Assembly: GCA_017631955.1 (NCBI GenBank)
Contig: JAGBSJ010000001.1
Location: 1 to 47,184 of the forward strand
Length of the DNA stretch: 47,184 bases
Direction: 5' to 3'
DNA from: Clostridia bacterium
GTDB lineage: Bacteria; Bacillota; Clostridia; Oscillospirales; Acutalibacteraceae
Below, in pieces: positions 7,023 through 15,167 of the stretch. A program made the position numbers and the translations under genes. The notes below the pieces were generated by a model, which was not told the origin of the DNA, did not search any database, and saw nothing but the letters and a program-made list of their open reading frames with translations. How positions within the stretch are numbered: the stretch's first letter is position 1; each line of letters opens with the position of its first letter.

Positions 7023-8435
7023 TCAATCACCAAATGGGAAACCGAAACCGTAATCAAAATCATATTCCGGCTCTTGTGTTTGTGGCTCTGAAACTGTTGA
7101 ATCATCAACAAGCTTTACATCTACATCGAAAGTTGAAATGTTGTAGTTTGAGTCAACTCTGCAGATTGTAAGAGTTAACGTATCACCGACTTTTCCGTTT
7201 TCAATGGCCTCAAGAAGTACATCCTGACTTTCCATATCTTTACCGTTAACCTTAATAATCATATCGCCTTCTCTGACGCCTTTATTTTCAAGGTCGCTAC
7301 CAATCATAATTGTATCAATTACAACTGACTCTACCGGCAATTTGTTTGCTTTAACGATAATTGAATATGTCTGACTATAACTTGATAATGCAACTTTCAC
7401 ACCTAAAACAGGTCTGTTTGTAACTACACCATTTCTGATAAGTTCGTCAACAATCTCTTTAACCGTTGCGCTTGGTACGGCAAAGCCCATACCTTCATAA
7501 TCTGTTGATGCAATTTTTGAAGAATTTATACCGATTACCTGACCGTATTCGTTCACAAGTGCACCGCCTGAATTTCCTGGGTTAATAGGTGCTGTGTGTT
7601 GAATACAAGCAACTTCGTAACCAACAGGGCTGTTAACAGGTCTGCCGATTGCAGAAACCATACCATTTGTAAATGAGCCGAAAAACTGTGTGCCACCTGG
7701 GTTACCGATTGCATAAACAGTATCGCCAACTTCAATAACAGAAGAATCTGCAAACTCCGCAGCTTTAAGCTTTGTTGAGTTTACTCTTACAACGCCTATA
7801 TCGGTTTTCGCATCTGCTCCTACTACAAATCCATCATATCTTGAGCCATCTGCAGTCTGTACTGTAATTTTAGGATTTTTAACATCAATAACGTGAGCAC
7901 AAGTAATAATATATGTTGCGGTTTTATCACTGTTAGTGCCCATAACAATACCTGTGCCCTCTGAAACTACATTCTGTTGAGCACTTGAATAGACAAGAAT
8001 TCCCACTGAGCTTTCATGAACTTTTTTGTAAACTTGTTTTGCGGTGAGAATTTCGCCCTCGCCGATATCTTCCTGCTTATCAATAATACCTTCAATAAGG
8101 TTCATTTGAGTGTCGTCGCCGTTATTCTGCGTGTTGTCTCCACCTATAATCAATGAAGAAACAAGGAATATGAATGCACCCACAAAACAAACCGCTACTA
8201 TGGCGATTGCAACTACAAGTCCTTTTTTCTTGCCTTTTGATGGTTTTTTCTCTGCTTCGGGCTTCTGATATGAATACCCATAACTACCGTAAGGCATATA
8301 TTGACCATTGCCGTAATATGAGTTGTATTGATTATTTACAGGTGGTCTGTATTGACCACTTGGTTGTGGATTAGGTGTTACAGGTGTGTTTTCTTGACCT
8401 GCATTGTTTGTATTTTGCTCAAAATTCTGGTCCAT
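7023..8435 (-). CDS. htrA: HtrA/DegP-type serine protease, membrane anchored
   Basis: 470 residues. The first 70 are cytoplasmic and rich in Gln, Pro, Asn and Tyr, followed by Lys-rich residues and one membrane helix (about 72-97). The trypsin-like domain has the triad His181 (ITCAHV), Asp212 (KTDIGVV) and Ser289 (NPGNSGGAL). A single PDZ domain follows at about 345-455. HtrA proteins degrade or refold misfolded exported proteins outside the membrane and are commonly controlled by cell-envelope two-component systems. ATG at 8435 follows GGAGG by six bases. It is 14 bases downstream of the histidine kinase gene and closes that operon, which matches the Bacillus walRK locus where an HtrA-type gene (htrC) also lies. 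Confidence 0.94.
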   Translation of the reverse strand: MDQNFEQNTNNAGQENTPVTPNPQPSGQYRPPVNNQYNSYYGNGQYMPYGSYGYSYQKPEAEKKPSKGKKKGLVVAIAIVAVCFVGAFIFLVSSLIIGGDNTQNNGDDTQMNLIEGIIDKQEDIGEGEILTAKQVYKKVHESSVGILVYSSAQQNVVSEGTGIVMGTNSDKTATYIITCAHVIDVKNPKITVQTADGSRYDGFVVGADAKTDIGVVRVNSTKLKAAEFADSSVIEVGDTVYAIGNPGGTQFFGSFTNGMVSAIGRPVNSPVGYEVACIQHTAPINPGNSGGALVNEYGQVIGINSSKIASTDYEGMGFAVPSATVKEIVDELIRNGVVTNRPVLGVKVALSSYSQTYSIIVKANKLPVESVVIDTIMIGSDLENKGVREGDMIIKVNGKDMESQDVLLEAIENGKVGDTLTLTICRVDSNYNISTFDVDVKLVDDSTVSEPQTQEPEYDFDYGFGFPFGD

Positions 8436-8449
8436 AAGTAACCTCCACT

Positions 8450-10015
8450 TTATATGGTATCGGATTTACCCGATTTTTGTTTTTTGTTCTTTTCTATTGC
8501 CTTTTCAAAAACTATAGTAAATCTTGTAAATTCATTTTCTACACTTTCGGCATAAATCTGACCGCCGTGCAACTCAACAATAGTCTTGCAAAGATAAAGT
8601 CCAAGACCTGCACTTTTCACATCATAACTTCTTGATTTATCAACTTTATAAAAACGCTCAAAAATTCTGCCGATTTCTTCAGATGAAATGCCCTCACCTG
8701 TATTCTGAATTGATACAATTGTTTGATTTTTATCGTTTTCACCTACGAAAACAGAAATCTCACCATTGTCGTTTGTGAATTTAACCGCGTTATCAATAAG
8801 ATTATAGAAAACCTGATAAATCATATCGCGGTCCGCATTCAACTGTATTTTGCCGATATTGTCAAAGCCCGTAATTTCAATATTTTTACGCTCGATTTCC
8901 TGCTCAAAATTAAGAATACAATCTACAAGTAACATTGAAACATCAAACTCGCCACGTTTCGGCTCAAGCTCACCCGACTCAATCTTTGAAAGATTAAGCA
9001 TTGATGTAACGAGTCGTGAAAGTCGTTTTGTTTCGTTCGAAACAATTTTCAAATACTCGCCTTGCTTTTCAGGTGGAATTGTGCCGTCAAGCATACCGTC
9101 AATAAATCCGCTTATTGTTGTCATTGGTGTTTTAAGTTCGTGAGAAACATTGGCAACAAAACTTCTTCTTGAAGATTCAAGCACAGACAATGCCGACGCC
9201 ATTCTGTTGAAATTCTGACACAATTCTGCAAATTCGTCAGACCCGCGGACTTTAACTCGTTTACTGAAATCACCTTGCGCATACGCTTTTGTAGCATTTG
9301 ACATCTGTCTTAATGGATTCGTAAGTTTTGCAGTAAAAGCATACACTACTAAAAATGAAAGTGCTATTGCAAATATTACTGATGACAAGAATAAACTCAT
9401 TATTCTTGTTGCATATTCTTTCAAACTTATATCAACAGGAGTAGCCGCAAAAACCGCACCTACAACAGTTTTGCCCACTCTTACGGGAGCACCAGCAAGG
9501 AATGTTTTTTCACTGTAAAGGTTATCAATTTTTGAACCACTGAAATAATAACCCCTTGAAACAGAAGCCATAATATCAGAAGGAATCTGATACCCCTTGT
9601 GGAGCATACAACCATCACTATCAGGGGAATAACTGTACAAATAGTCTTCTTTACAAAGAATTACTTTTCCGTCAGGTCTACAGAAAAACACGTCTGCATC
9701 AATAGCATTTGAGGTAACGCCCAAATTGTTACAGATAATAATAAGAGCGTTATTTAATTCTTCCTGACTTTCACAACTTGCAAAAACCTTTTCGCAATAT
9801 GATGCATTCTGTTTAACATTTTCTGTCAACAAAATTTCTTTTTCGCCTGATAATCGTGTAGCAAGAAACACAGTCAGAGAACTTGCAAGCACAAAGTAAC
9901 TTACAAGTATCATCGCCATCATAACTGTAAGATATTTTGCAAAAAGGGGCAGGTGTGTAAAGAATTTTTCTATTCTTTTGTATTGTCTTTTGAAAATACC
10001 CTTATCTCTTACCAT
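8450..10015 (-). CDS. Sensor histidine kinase, WalK/PhoR-like without PAS
   Basis: 521 residues: TM1 (about 28-52), extracellular sensor domain (53-204), TM2 (205-228), HAMP (229-281), HisKA with phospho-acceptor His292 in the VSHELKTP motif, and an HATPase domain with N-box (NLIDNAVKF) and G-boxes (GEGIS, GLGLYL). HAMP runs straight into HisKA, so the PAS domain typical of Firmicute WalK is missing. The coding region overlaps the response regulator by 14 bases. I prefer the ATG at 10015. A TTG three codons earlier is in frame, but neither has a clear ribosome binding site, so coupling to the regulator is likely. The operon position with walJ, rlmH and htrA suggests cell-wall homeostasis. The signal sensed is unknown. 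Confidence 0.93.
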   Translation of the reverse strand: MVRDKGIFKRQYKRIEKFFTHLPLFAKYLTVMMAMILVSYFVLASSLTVFLATRLSGEKEILLTENVKQNASYCEKVFASCESQEELNNALIIICNNLGVTSNAIDADVFFCRPDGKVILCKEDYLYSYSPDSDGCMLHKGYQIPSDIMASVSRGYYFSGSKIDNLYSEKTFLAGAPVRVGKTVVGAVFAATPVDISLKEYATRIMSLFLSSVIFAIALSFLVVYAFTAKLTNPLRQMSNATKAYAQGDFSKRVKVRGSDEFAELCQNFNRMASALSVLESSRRSFVANVSHELKTPMTTISGFIDGMLDGTIPPEKQGEYLKIVSNETKRLSRLVTSMLNLSKIESGELEPKRGEFDVSMLLVDCILNFEQEIERKNIEITGFDNIGKIQLNADRDMIYQVFYNLIDNAVKFTNDNGEISVFVGENDKNQTIVSIQNTGEGISSEEIGRIFERFYKVDKSRSYDVKSAGLGLYLCKTIVELHGGQIYAESVENEFTRFTIVFEKAIEKNKKQKSGKSDTI

Positions 10016-10697
10016 ATGTTGCAAATTTATAACCTACACTTCGAACTGTTTTTAATTCCCATTCGTTAGAAATACCTTCAATTTTATCTCTGAGTCGCTT
10101 AATATGAACATCTACTGTACGGCTATCACCATAATAAGCAAATCCCCATACCGCATCAAGCAACTGGTCACGGGTAAATGCGCGGTCAGGATTGCTTGCA
10201 AGAAAATATATAAGTTCAAGTTCTTTTGGCGGAGTATCAATAATTTCTCCGTTAACTTTTAACTCATAATTTGTAAGACTAATTGAAAGGCGGTCGTAAT
10301 GCACTTCTTTTACGTCTTCATTTTTGACTGCAGTTGTGCGACGAAGCACTGCCTTTATTCTTGCTATAACTTCTTTAGTATTGAATGGTTTTGTAACATA
10401 GTCATCTGCACCAAGTTCAAGACCTAAAACCTTATCGAAAATCTCATCTTTTGCGGTAAGCATAATTATAGGTGCTTCACTTGTTTTTCTGATTTCGCGG
10501 CAAACCTGCCATCCGTCAAGTTGCGGAAGCATAATATCAAGCAACACAAGGTGCGGATTTTCGATATGGAAAGTATTCACTGCATCCATTCCGTTATGTG
10601 CCAAGACAACTGTGTAACCCTCTTTTTCAAGATACATTCTGAGCAAATCGCAAATATTTTTGTCATCATCAACAACTAATATTTTTTCTTTTTGCAT
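10002..10697 (-). CDS. OmpR/PhoB-family response regulator, WalR-like
   Basis: 231 residues. The receiver domain has the acidic pair at residues 10-12, phospho-acceptor Asp54 (VLLDIMLP) and Lys103 (VTKPF). The C-terminal winged-helix DNA-binding domain ends with the VWGFAYYGDSRTVDVHIKRL region typical of the OmpR class. It should activate or repress promoters when phosphorylated by the kinase encoded next to it. ATG at 10697 follows AGGGAGG by 8 bases. An 88-base gap separates it from rlmH, so either a promoter lies in that gap or rlmH readthrough supplies it. Synteny with walJ, rlmH and htrA favours a Wal-type regulator, but PhoP/VicR-like proteins are hard to separate by sequence alone. Confidence 0.93.
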   Translation of the reverse strand: MQKEKILVVDDDKNICDLLRMYLEKEGYTVVLAHNGMDAVNTFHIENPHLVLLDIMLPQLDGWQVCREIRKTSEAPIIMLTAKDEIFDKVLGLELGADDYVTKPFNTKEVIARIKAVLRRTTAVKNEDVKEVHYDRLSISLTNYELKVNGEIIDTPPKELELIYFLASNPDRAFTRDQLLDAVWGFAYYGDSRTVDVHIKRLRDKIEGISNEWELKTVRSVGYKFATYGKR

Positions 10698-10785
10698 AGT
10701 ACACGCCTCCCTTTATACGCATATAATAACCTGTAAATTTTAACAGAATAAGAACAAATTTTTATAATTTCATAAACTTTTACAA

Positions 10786-11268
10786 TTATTTGTGGTATTT
10801 ACCATTATTTGTAATAGACATTGCTCTGTAAATCTGCTCTGTCAACATTATTCTTGCTAACTTATGAGGGAAAGTCATTTTTGACATTGAAAATTTATAA
10901 TCTGACATCTGTTTAATCTCTTGGGAAAGCCCGAAGGAACTGCCAATGATAAATGTAATATTATTTTTCCCCGAAAGTGCTATATCTTCAAGTTTTTTTG
11001 AGAGTTCTTCAGAAGACATCTGTTTGCCCTCAATACACATTGAAAACACATAAGAATTTTTAGAAATTTTTGCTTTAATCATCTGTGTTTCTTTGTTAAG
11101 AGCGTTTTTGATTTCTTGCTCTGATGGATTGTCTGAAAGTTTTACCGGTTCAAGTTCTGTAACAGTAAGTTTACAATACCCCGAAAGACGTTTTTCGTAT
11201 TCAATCGCAAAATCTTTCATATATTTTTCTTTAAGTTTTCCTAAAACTATAAGTTGAACATTAATCAT
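10786..11268 (-). CDS. rlmH: 23S rRNA pseudouridine-1915 N3-methyltransferase RlmH
   Basis: 160 residues, the standard length of this SPOUT-class enzyme, which methylates pseudouridine 1915 in helix 69 of 23S rRNA on the assembled 70S ribosome using S-adenosylmethionine. The trefoil-knot signatures are clear: FIIGSSFGLS (about 106-115), then KMTFPHKLARIMLTEQIYRA and the C-terminal YHK. The ATG overlaps the walJ stop codon (ATGA) and only a weak ribosome binding site precedes it, so translation is probably coupled. The walJ-rlmH adjacency is also known from the Bacillus walRK region. Confidence 0.96.
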   Translation of the reverse strand: MINVQLIVLGKLKEKYMKDFAIEYEKRLSGYCKLTVTELEPVKLSDNPSEQEIKNALNKETQMIKAKISKNSYVFSMCIEGKQMSSEELSKKLEDIALSGKNNITFIIGSSFGLSQEIKQMSDYKFSMSKMTFPHKLARIMLTEQIYRAMSITNNGKYHK

Positions 11269-12056
11269 AATACCAACGCCTTTTCATCCCACTGGGGTTT
11301 TGCCACGCGAATAAAATAATCTTCATCTTCGTATGCACCAATCATTTCAAGAGCCGAAACAGTTGTCTGATAAGCTAATTGTGGAATATTATTTTCACGG
11401 CTTAAATGACCTAAAAACAATCTTGTTGTACCACTTTTAACAAGTTCTTTAACCGCCTCTGCACAAGCATCATTTGAAAGATGCCCCTTAACGCCTAAAA
11501 TTCTTCTTTTAAGCATATACGGATATCCGCCACATTGAAGCATATTAACATCATGATTTGACTCAAGCATTACAAGGTCGCAACCTTTAAGCGCATTCAT
11601 AACTGTGTCTGTCATAATACCAAGGTCAGTTGCCACCGCGAATTTTCTTCCGTTTGCCATTTCTACTGTATAGCCACACGGCTCAATACAGTCGTGAGAA
11701 ATTGCAAATGGTTTTACGTGCATACAACCAATATCAATGCCATCAGAAGTAATGATTTTACACTCATCTACATTGTCAAGAGCGTCTGTTTTTGCAAGTG
11801 CTTCGTATGTACCCGCGGTCATAAACACTCTTGATTTATGTTTCTTTGAAAAAACTTTAAGTCCTTTAACGTGGTCAGAATGCTCGTGAGTAATAAAAAC
11901 ATTGCGAATACTGTCTGCATCTACGCCTATTCCCCACAAAGCCTGTTCCAGCTGTTTGTTGACCATACCTGCGTCAATAAGAATAGCGTCATTTCCGCCA
12001 CCTATGTATATTGAATTCCCTGTTGAAGATGAAAACAAGGGACAAAATTTTGCCAT
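11265..12056 (-). CDS. walJ: Metallo-beta-lactamase fold hydrolase, WalJ/YycJ family
   Basis: 263 residues with the zinc motif HEHSDH (His57, His59, Asp61, His62), later metal-ligand positions SHDCIEP, ATDLG and GHLS, and the family start AKFCPLFSSSTGNS. WalJ (YycJ) is a cytoplasmic putative nuclease or phosphodiesterase linked to the WalRK operon and to coordination of division with replication. Its biochemical substrate is not firmly established. ATG at 12056 follows TGGAG by seven bases. The gene is separated from murA by a terminator hairpin with only about 25 bases between hairpin and start, so its promoter probably lies inside murA or it relies on readthrough. Confidence 0.93.
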   Translation of the reverse strand: MAKFCPLFSSSTGNSIYIGGGNDAILIDAGMVNKQLEQALWGIGVDADSIRNVFITHEHSDHVKGLKVFSKKHKSRVFMTAGTYEALAKTDALDNVDECKIITSDGIDIGCMHVKPFAISHDCIEPCGYTVEMANGRKFAVATDLGIMTDTVMNALKGCDLVMLESNHDVNMLQCGGYPYMLKRRILGVKGHLSNDACAEAVKELVKSGTTRLFLGHLSRENNIPQLAYQTTVSALEMIGAYEDEDYFIRVAKPQWDEKALVL

Positions 12057-12080
12057 AACTTTTCTCCATTTATCTTAATC

Positions 12081-12107
12081 AAAAAAGGACGGTAATTAAA
12101 CCGTCCT
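12081..12107 (-). terminator. Terminator after murA
   Basis: On the minus strand AGGACGG (12107-12101), an 8-base loop and CCGTCCT (12092-12086) are followed by TTTTTT. It lies between the murA stop and walJ start and may act as a partial terminator, since no room remains for a promoter before walJ. Confidence 0.85.
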
Positions 12108-12113
12108 AATCTT

Positions 12114-13412
12114 TTACACTACGCTTAATACGGCTTTTTCCTCATCAGGACTATTTCTCAATTCGATATCCGCACCCAAGCTACGCAATTTTTCGATTAT
12201 ATTGTCATATCCACGCTGAATGTGATGGATTTCTTCAATTTCAGTTGTACCTGTTGCCATAAGACCGGCAATAACCATCGCCGCACCTGCACGAAGGTCG
12301 TCAGCTCTTACAGGAGCGCCCTTTAATGTCTCAACGCCTTTGACTGTAGCGATTTTACCATCAACTGAAATGTTCGCACCCATTCGAACAAGTTGTTCTG
12401 TATAACGGAAACGATTGTCCCACACACTTTCAGTAACTGTACTGTCACCTTTTGCAACAGTCAAAAGTGTTGCAAACTGTGGTTGCATATCAGTCGGGAA
12501 ACCAGGATGTGGTTGAGTTTTAACGCTACAACGATTAGGTTTGCAGTCAGAGAAAACTCTTATTGAATCGTCATATTCTTCAACTACAACGCCACACTCA
12601 ATAAGCTTTGCTGTAATTGACTCAAGATGCTTAGGAATAACGTTTTTAACAAGCACGTCACCTTGTGTTGCTGCAGCAGCAACCATATATGTTCCTGCTT
12701 CAATCTGGTCAGGAATTATAGCGTATTCGCAACCGTGAAGCTCGTCCACCCCGCGAATTTTAATAATATCAGTACCTGCGCCACGAACATCGGCACCCAT
12801 AGAGTTTAAGAAGTTTGCAAGGTCAACAATGTGTGGCTCTTTTGCGGCATTTTCAATAATTGTAAGACCTTTTGCCTTAACCGCCGCTAACATAAGGTTG
12901 ATTGTAGCACCAACAGATACAACGTCAAAATAAACAGATGTACCGAGAAGAGAATCAGCACGAACATCAACCATAGCATTTTCTTCCATACTAACTGTTG
13001 CACCAAGCGCCTCAAATCCCTTAATATGCTGGTCAATAGGACGAGCGCCTGAACCCAACGCACAACCACCTGGCATTGCAACTTTAGCGTGATTAAATCT
13101 GCCGAGAAGCACACCGATAAAGTAGTAAGAAGCACGCATAAGTTTTGATAAATCGTGGCCTACAACATTTGTGCGAATACAAGAGGTATCAATTTCAAGA
13201 GTGCTCTTGTTAATCACTTTTATCTGAGCGCCAAGATTGCGCAATATTTTAATCATTGCAGAAACATCACTGATATCAGGAATGTTTTCTATACGGCAAA
13301 CGCCCTCAGCGAGAATTGTCGCCGGAATAATTGCTACAACGGCATTTTTTGCACCACTGATTTCAACTTCACCAGTCAATCTATTACCGCCATGCACTAT
13401 GATTTTTTCCAA
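12114..13412 (-). CDS. murA: UDP-N-acetylglucosamine 1-carboxyvinyltransferase MurA
   Basis: This cytoplasmic enzyme transfers enolpyruvate from PEP to UDP-GlcNAc, the first committed peptidoglycan step and the fosfomycin target. It has 432 residues if started at the TTG at 13412-13410, which follows GGGAGGG by 8 bases and gives the family-typical MEKIIVHGG N-terminus. A longer TTG start at 13430 would overlap the ribosome binding site. Conserved features: SGAKNA (Lys22, Asn23), the active-site loop with Cys117 in PGGCALGSGARPID, DVVSVGATIN, HPGFPTDMQ and DDLRAGAA. The loop appears two residues longer than the usual GGC-x-x-G-x-RPID. It forms its own unit between a divergent promoter and a terminator. 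Confidence 0.95.
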   Translation of the reverse strand: MEKIIVHGGNRLTGEVEISGAKNAVVAIIPATILAEGVCRIENIPDISDVSAMIKILRNLGAQIKVINKSTLEIDTSCIRTNVVGHDLSKLMRASYYFIGVLLGRFNHAKVAMPGGCALGSGARPIDQHIKGFEALGATVSMEENAMVDVRADSLLGTSVYFDVVSVGATINLMLAAVKAKGLTIIENAAKEPHIVDLANFLNSMGADVRGAGTDIIKIRGVDELHGCEYAIIPDQIEAGTYMVAAAATQGDVLVKNVIPKHLESITAKLIECGVVVEEYDDSIRVFSDCKPNRCSVKTQPHPGFPTDMQPQFATLLTVAKGDSTVTESVWDNRFRYTEQLVRMGANISVDGKIATVKGVETLKGAPVRADDLRAGAAMVIAGLMATGTTEIEEIHHIQRGYDNIIEKLRSLGADIELRNSPDEEKAVLSVV

Positions 13413-13479
13413 GGACTCTTCCCTCCCCAAAAATCAAATAAATGTATCAAAAAATTAAGAATAAATCGAATTTTTGCGA

Positions 13480-13503
13480 CGTTTGCATAAAAACGCTCAA
13501 ACG
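13480..13503 (-). other. Leader hairpin of murA
   Basis: A CGTTTG / CAAACG stem (13480-13485 and 13498-13503) with a 12-base loop lies within the first bases of the predicted murA leader of about 90 bases. No U-tract follows. It may protect the 5' end or be incidental. Confidence 0.3.
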
Positions 13504-13511
13504 CCTTTAAT

Positions 13512-13540
13512 AGTATAGCACTATTTTATCAAAATTAAAA
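13512..13540 (-). promoter_or_regulatory. Extended -10 promoter of murA
   Basis: Minus strand: -10 TATACT (13517-13512) preceded by TGC (extended -10), with a poor -35 (TTTTAA, 13540-13535). The -10 is embedded in a 17-base inverted repeat, AATAGT-N5-ACTATT (13509-13525), a possible operator. Confidence 0.55.
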
Positions 13541-13558
13541 GACCTTTTTAATATTTTT

Positions 13559-13588
13559 TTGACTTTCTTAAAAATATTTATTTATACT
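13559..13588 (+). promoter_or_regulatory. Upstream promoter of the 13678-22855 operon
   Basis: -35 TTGACT (13559-13564), 18-base spacer, -10 TATACT (13583-13588). It is the outer of two tandem promoters and is divergent from murA. The 12 bases TATACTATTAAA starting at the -10 are repeated in inverted orientation at the murA -10. Confidence 0.6.
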
Positions 13589-13609
13589 ATTAAATGTCAT
13601 TAAAATTGG

Positions 13610-13638
13610 TTGAATTAAGTCGTTTTTTATTGTATAAT
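13610..13638 (+). promoter_or_regulatory. Main promoter of the 13678-22855 operon
   Basis: -35 TTGAAT (13610-13615), 17-base spacer, -10 TATAAT (13633-13638). The predicted transcript start near 13645 leaves about 33 bases to the ATG at 13678, which supports that start over in-frame ATGs upstream. Confidence 0.7.
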
Positions 13639-13677
13639 GAATTGATTATGCTTAAGGTTAGCAAGGTGGTGTTTTTT

Positions 13678-14523
13678 ATGTTGCATTTTCTTGAAAATAA
13701 TATATTAAAAATCGCGGTTGATACTCACGGCGCTGAACTTTCTTCGATTTTCAATAAAAATGAAAATAAAGAAATGTTGTGGCAAGGCGACCCTCAGTTC
13801 TGGGGTAGAAAAAGTCCTGTACTTTTCCCTGTAGTTGGCAAATACAAAAATGGTAAAACCACATACGAGAGAAAAGAATATCAATCAGGCCAACACGGTT
13901 TTGCAAGAGATAGCGAATTCACACTAATAGAAAAAACTGAAAACAAGCTTTCTTTTGAACTCTTAAGCAACGAAGAAACACTTAAACAATACCCATTCAA
14001 ATTCCGTCTTGTATGCTCATTTGAGCTTAATAACGACAGAATTATTGTCGGTTGGAATGTAGAAAATATTGATGATAAAAAAATTTATTTTTCAATTGGC
14101 GCACACCCTGCATTTTATTGCAGAAAAGGCGAAACCATACTCGCTATGAATAGTGAAAATATTAAATATAACCTTATCAATTCTAACGGTCTTTATACCA
14201 CACCAAAATATGATGTTGAGAATGATTTTGTGCTTCACGACAAAGTTTTTGACAATGATGCACTCATAATCGAAAATAGTGACATCAGTGAAGTTTCGCT
14301 TATTGATAACGGCAAAAAATATTTAACAGTTAAATTTGACGCACCGCTTTTCGGTATCTGGTCACCTACAAAGAAAAATGCACCTTTCGTGTGCATTGAA
14401 CCATGGTTTGGCAGATGCGATGCGGAAGATTTTGACGGCGATATTACAGAAAGAGAGTGGTCAAATTCTCTTAAAATCGGCGAAAAATGGTACAAGGAGT
14501 ATGAAATTATAATCCATGAGTAA
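13678..14523 (+). CDS. Aldose 1-epimerase family protein (LacX-like)
   Basis: 281 residues from the ATG at 13678, which has AGGTGG eight bases upstream. Longer in-frame starts at 13594 and 13648 lie on top of or before the predicted transcription start. Catalytic-type residues of the galactose mutarotase fold are present: His73 in GQHGFAR, His143 in SIGAHPAF and a Glu in CIEPWFGR. Family members interconvert alpha and beta anomers of hexoses in the cytoplasm, and the LacX-like branch has less certain substrates. It is the first gene of a nine-gene run that ends at 22855 and also carries a sugar symporter. It overlaps the following HAD gene by 8 bases. Confidence 0.88.
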   Translation: MLHFLENNILKIAVDTHGAELSSIFNKNENKEMLWQGDPQFWGRKSPVLFPVVGKYKNGKTTYERKEYQSGQHGFARDSEFTLIEKTENKLSFELLSNEETLKQYPFKFRLVCSFELNNDRIIVGWNVENIDDKKIYFSIGAHPAFYCRKGETILAMNSENIKYNLINSNGLYTTPKYDVENDFVLHDKVFDNDALIIENSDISEVSLIDNGKKYLTVKFDAPLFGIWSPTKKNAPFVCIEPWFGRCDAEDFDGDITEREWSNSLKIGEKWYKEYEIIIHE

Positions 14524-15163
14524 TTATAAATACATTTTATTTGATTTTGACGGCACACTTACCGATTCGTCAGAAGGTATTTTCAAGAGTTTGACTTACG
14601 CTTTTGAGAGTTACGGACACGGCACTCCGTCAGAAGATTTATTGAAACAGTTTATTGGTCCGCCACTTCATTACAGTTTTACTGAAATTTGCGGATTTAC
14701 CCCTGAACACGCGGTAGAAATGACAGAAAAATACCGTGAGAGATACAAAGTAAAGGGCTATCTTGAAAGCAAGCTCTATGATGGCGTTTATGAGCTTTTA
14801 GAAGAACTTAAAAATCGTGGCTACAAGCTTGCAACTGCATCTTCAAAACCATTGCATTTTGTTGATGCAATTTGTGAAAAACTTGATATTAAAAAGTTTT
14901 TTGATTTTCTCGGTGGCACAACTTTTGACAACACAACCGAAAGCAAAGCAATGGTTTGTGAAAATGCTATGAAACAAATCGGTGGCGATGTTACCAACAC
15001 TCTTATGGTTGGCGACACACGATTTGATATTGAAGGCGCACACGCGGTAAATCTTCCTTGTTGTGCAGTGCTTTACGGATTCGGCACTCGTGAAGATTTC
15101 ATAAAATACAAAGCCGAATACATTGTAGAAAAAGCAGAAGAAATTTTAGATATAGTGAAGTGA
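14516..15163 (+). CDS. HAD hydrolase, phosphoglycolate phosphatase-like
   Basis: 215 residues with HAD motif I DFDGTLTDS (about 9-17), motif II region ATASSKP, a Lys at about 141 and motif III GDTRFDIEGA. The cap between motifs I and II is the small helical type of Gph/PGMB-like phosphatases. It should dephosphorylate a small phosphorylated metabolite in the cytoplasm. Phosphoglycolate, a sugar phosphate or a pyrophosphate (PpaX-like) are all possible and cannot be separated here. The ATG overlaps the end of the epimerase gene, so the two are probably translationally coupled. Confidence 0.85.
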   Translation: MSNYKYILFDFDGTLTDSSEGIFKSLTYAFESYGHGTPSEDLLKQFIGPPLHYSFTEICGFTPEHAVEMTEKYRERYKVKGYLESKLYDGVYELLEELKNRGYKLATASSKPLHFVDAICEKLDIKKFFDFLGGTTFDNTTESKAMVCENAMKQIGGDVTNTLMVGDTRFDIEGAHAVNLPCCAVLYGFGTREDFIKYKAEYIVEKAEEILDIVK

Positions 15164-15167
15164 GATT

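Noticed and set aside
10698-10785. Operator CTGTTAAAATTTACAG before the response regulator
   Set aside because: Only outer positions are symmetric and two inner pairs fail, so it is too weak to list as a site.
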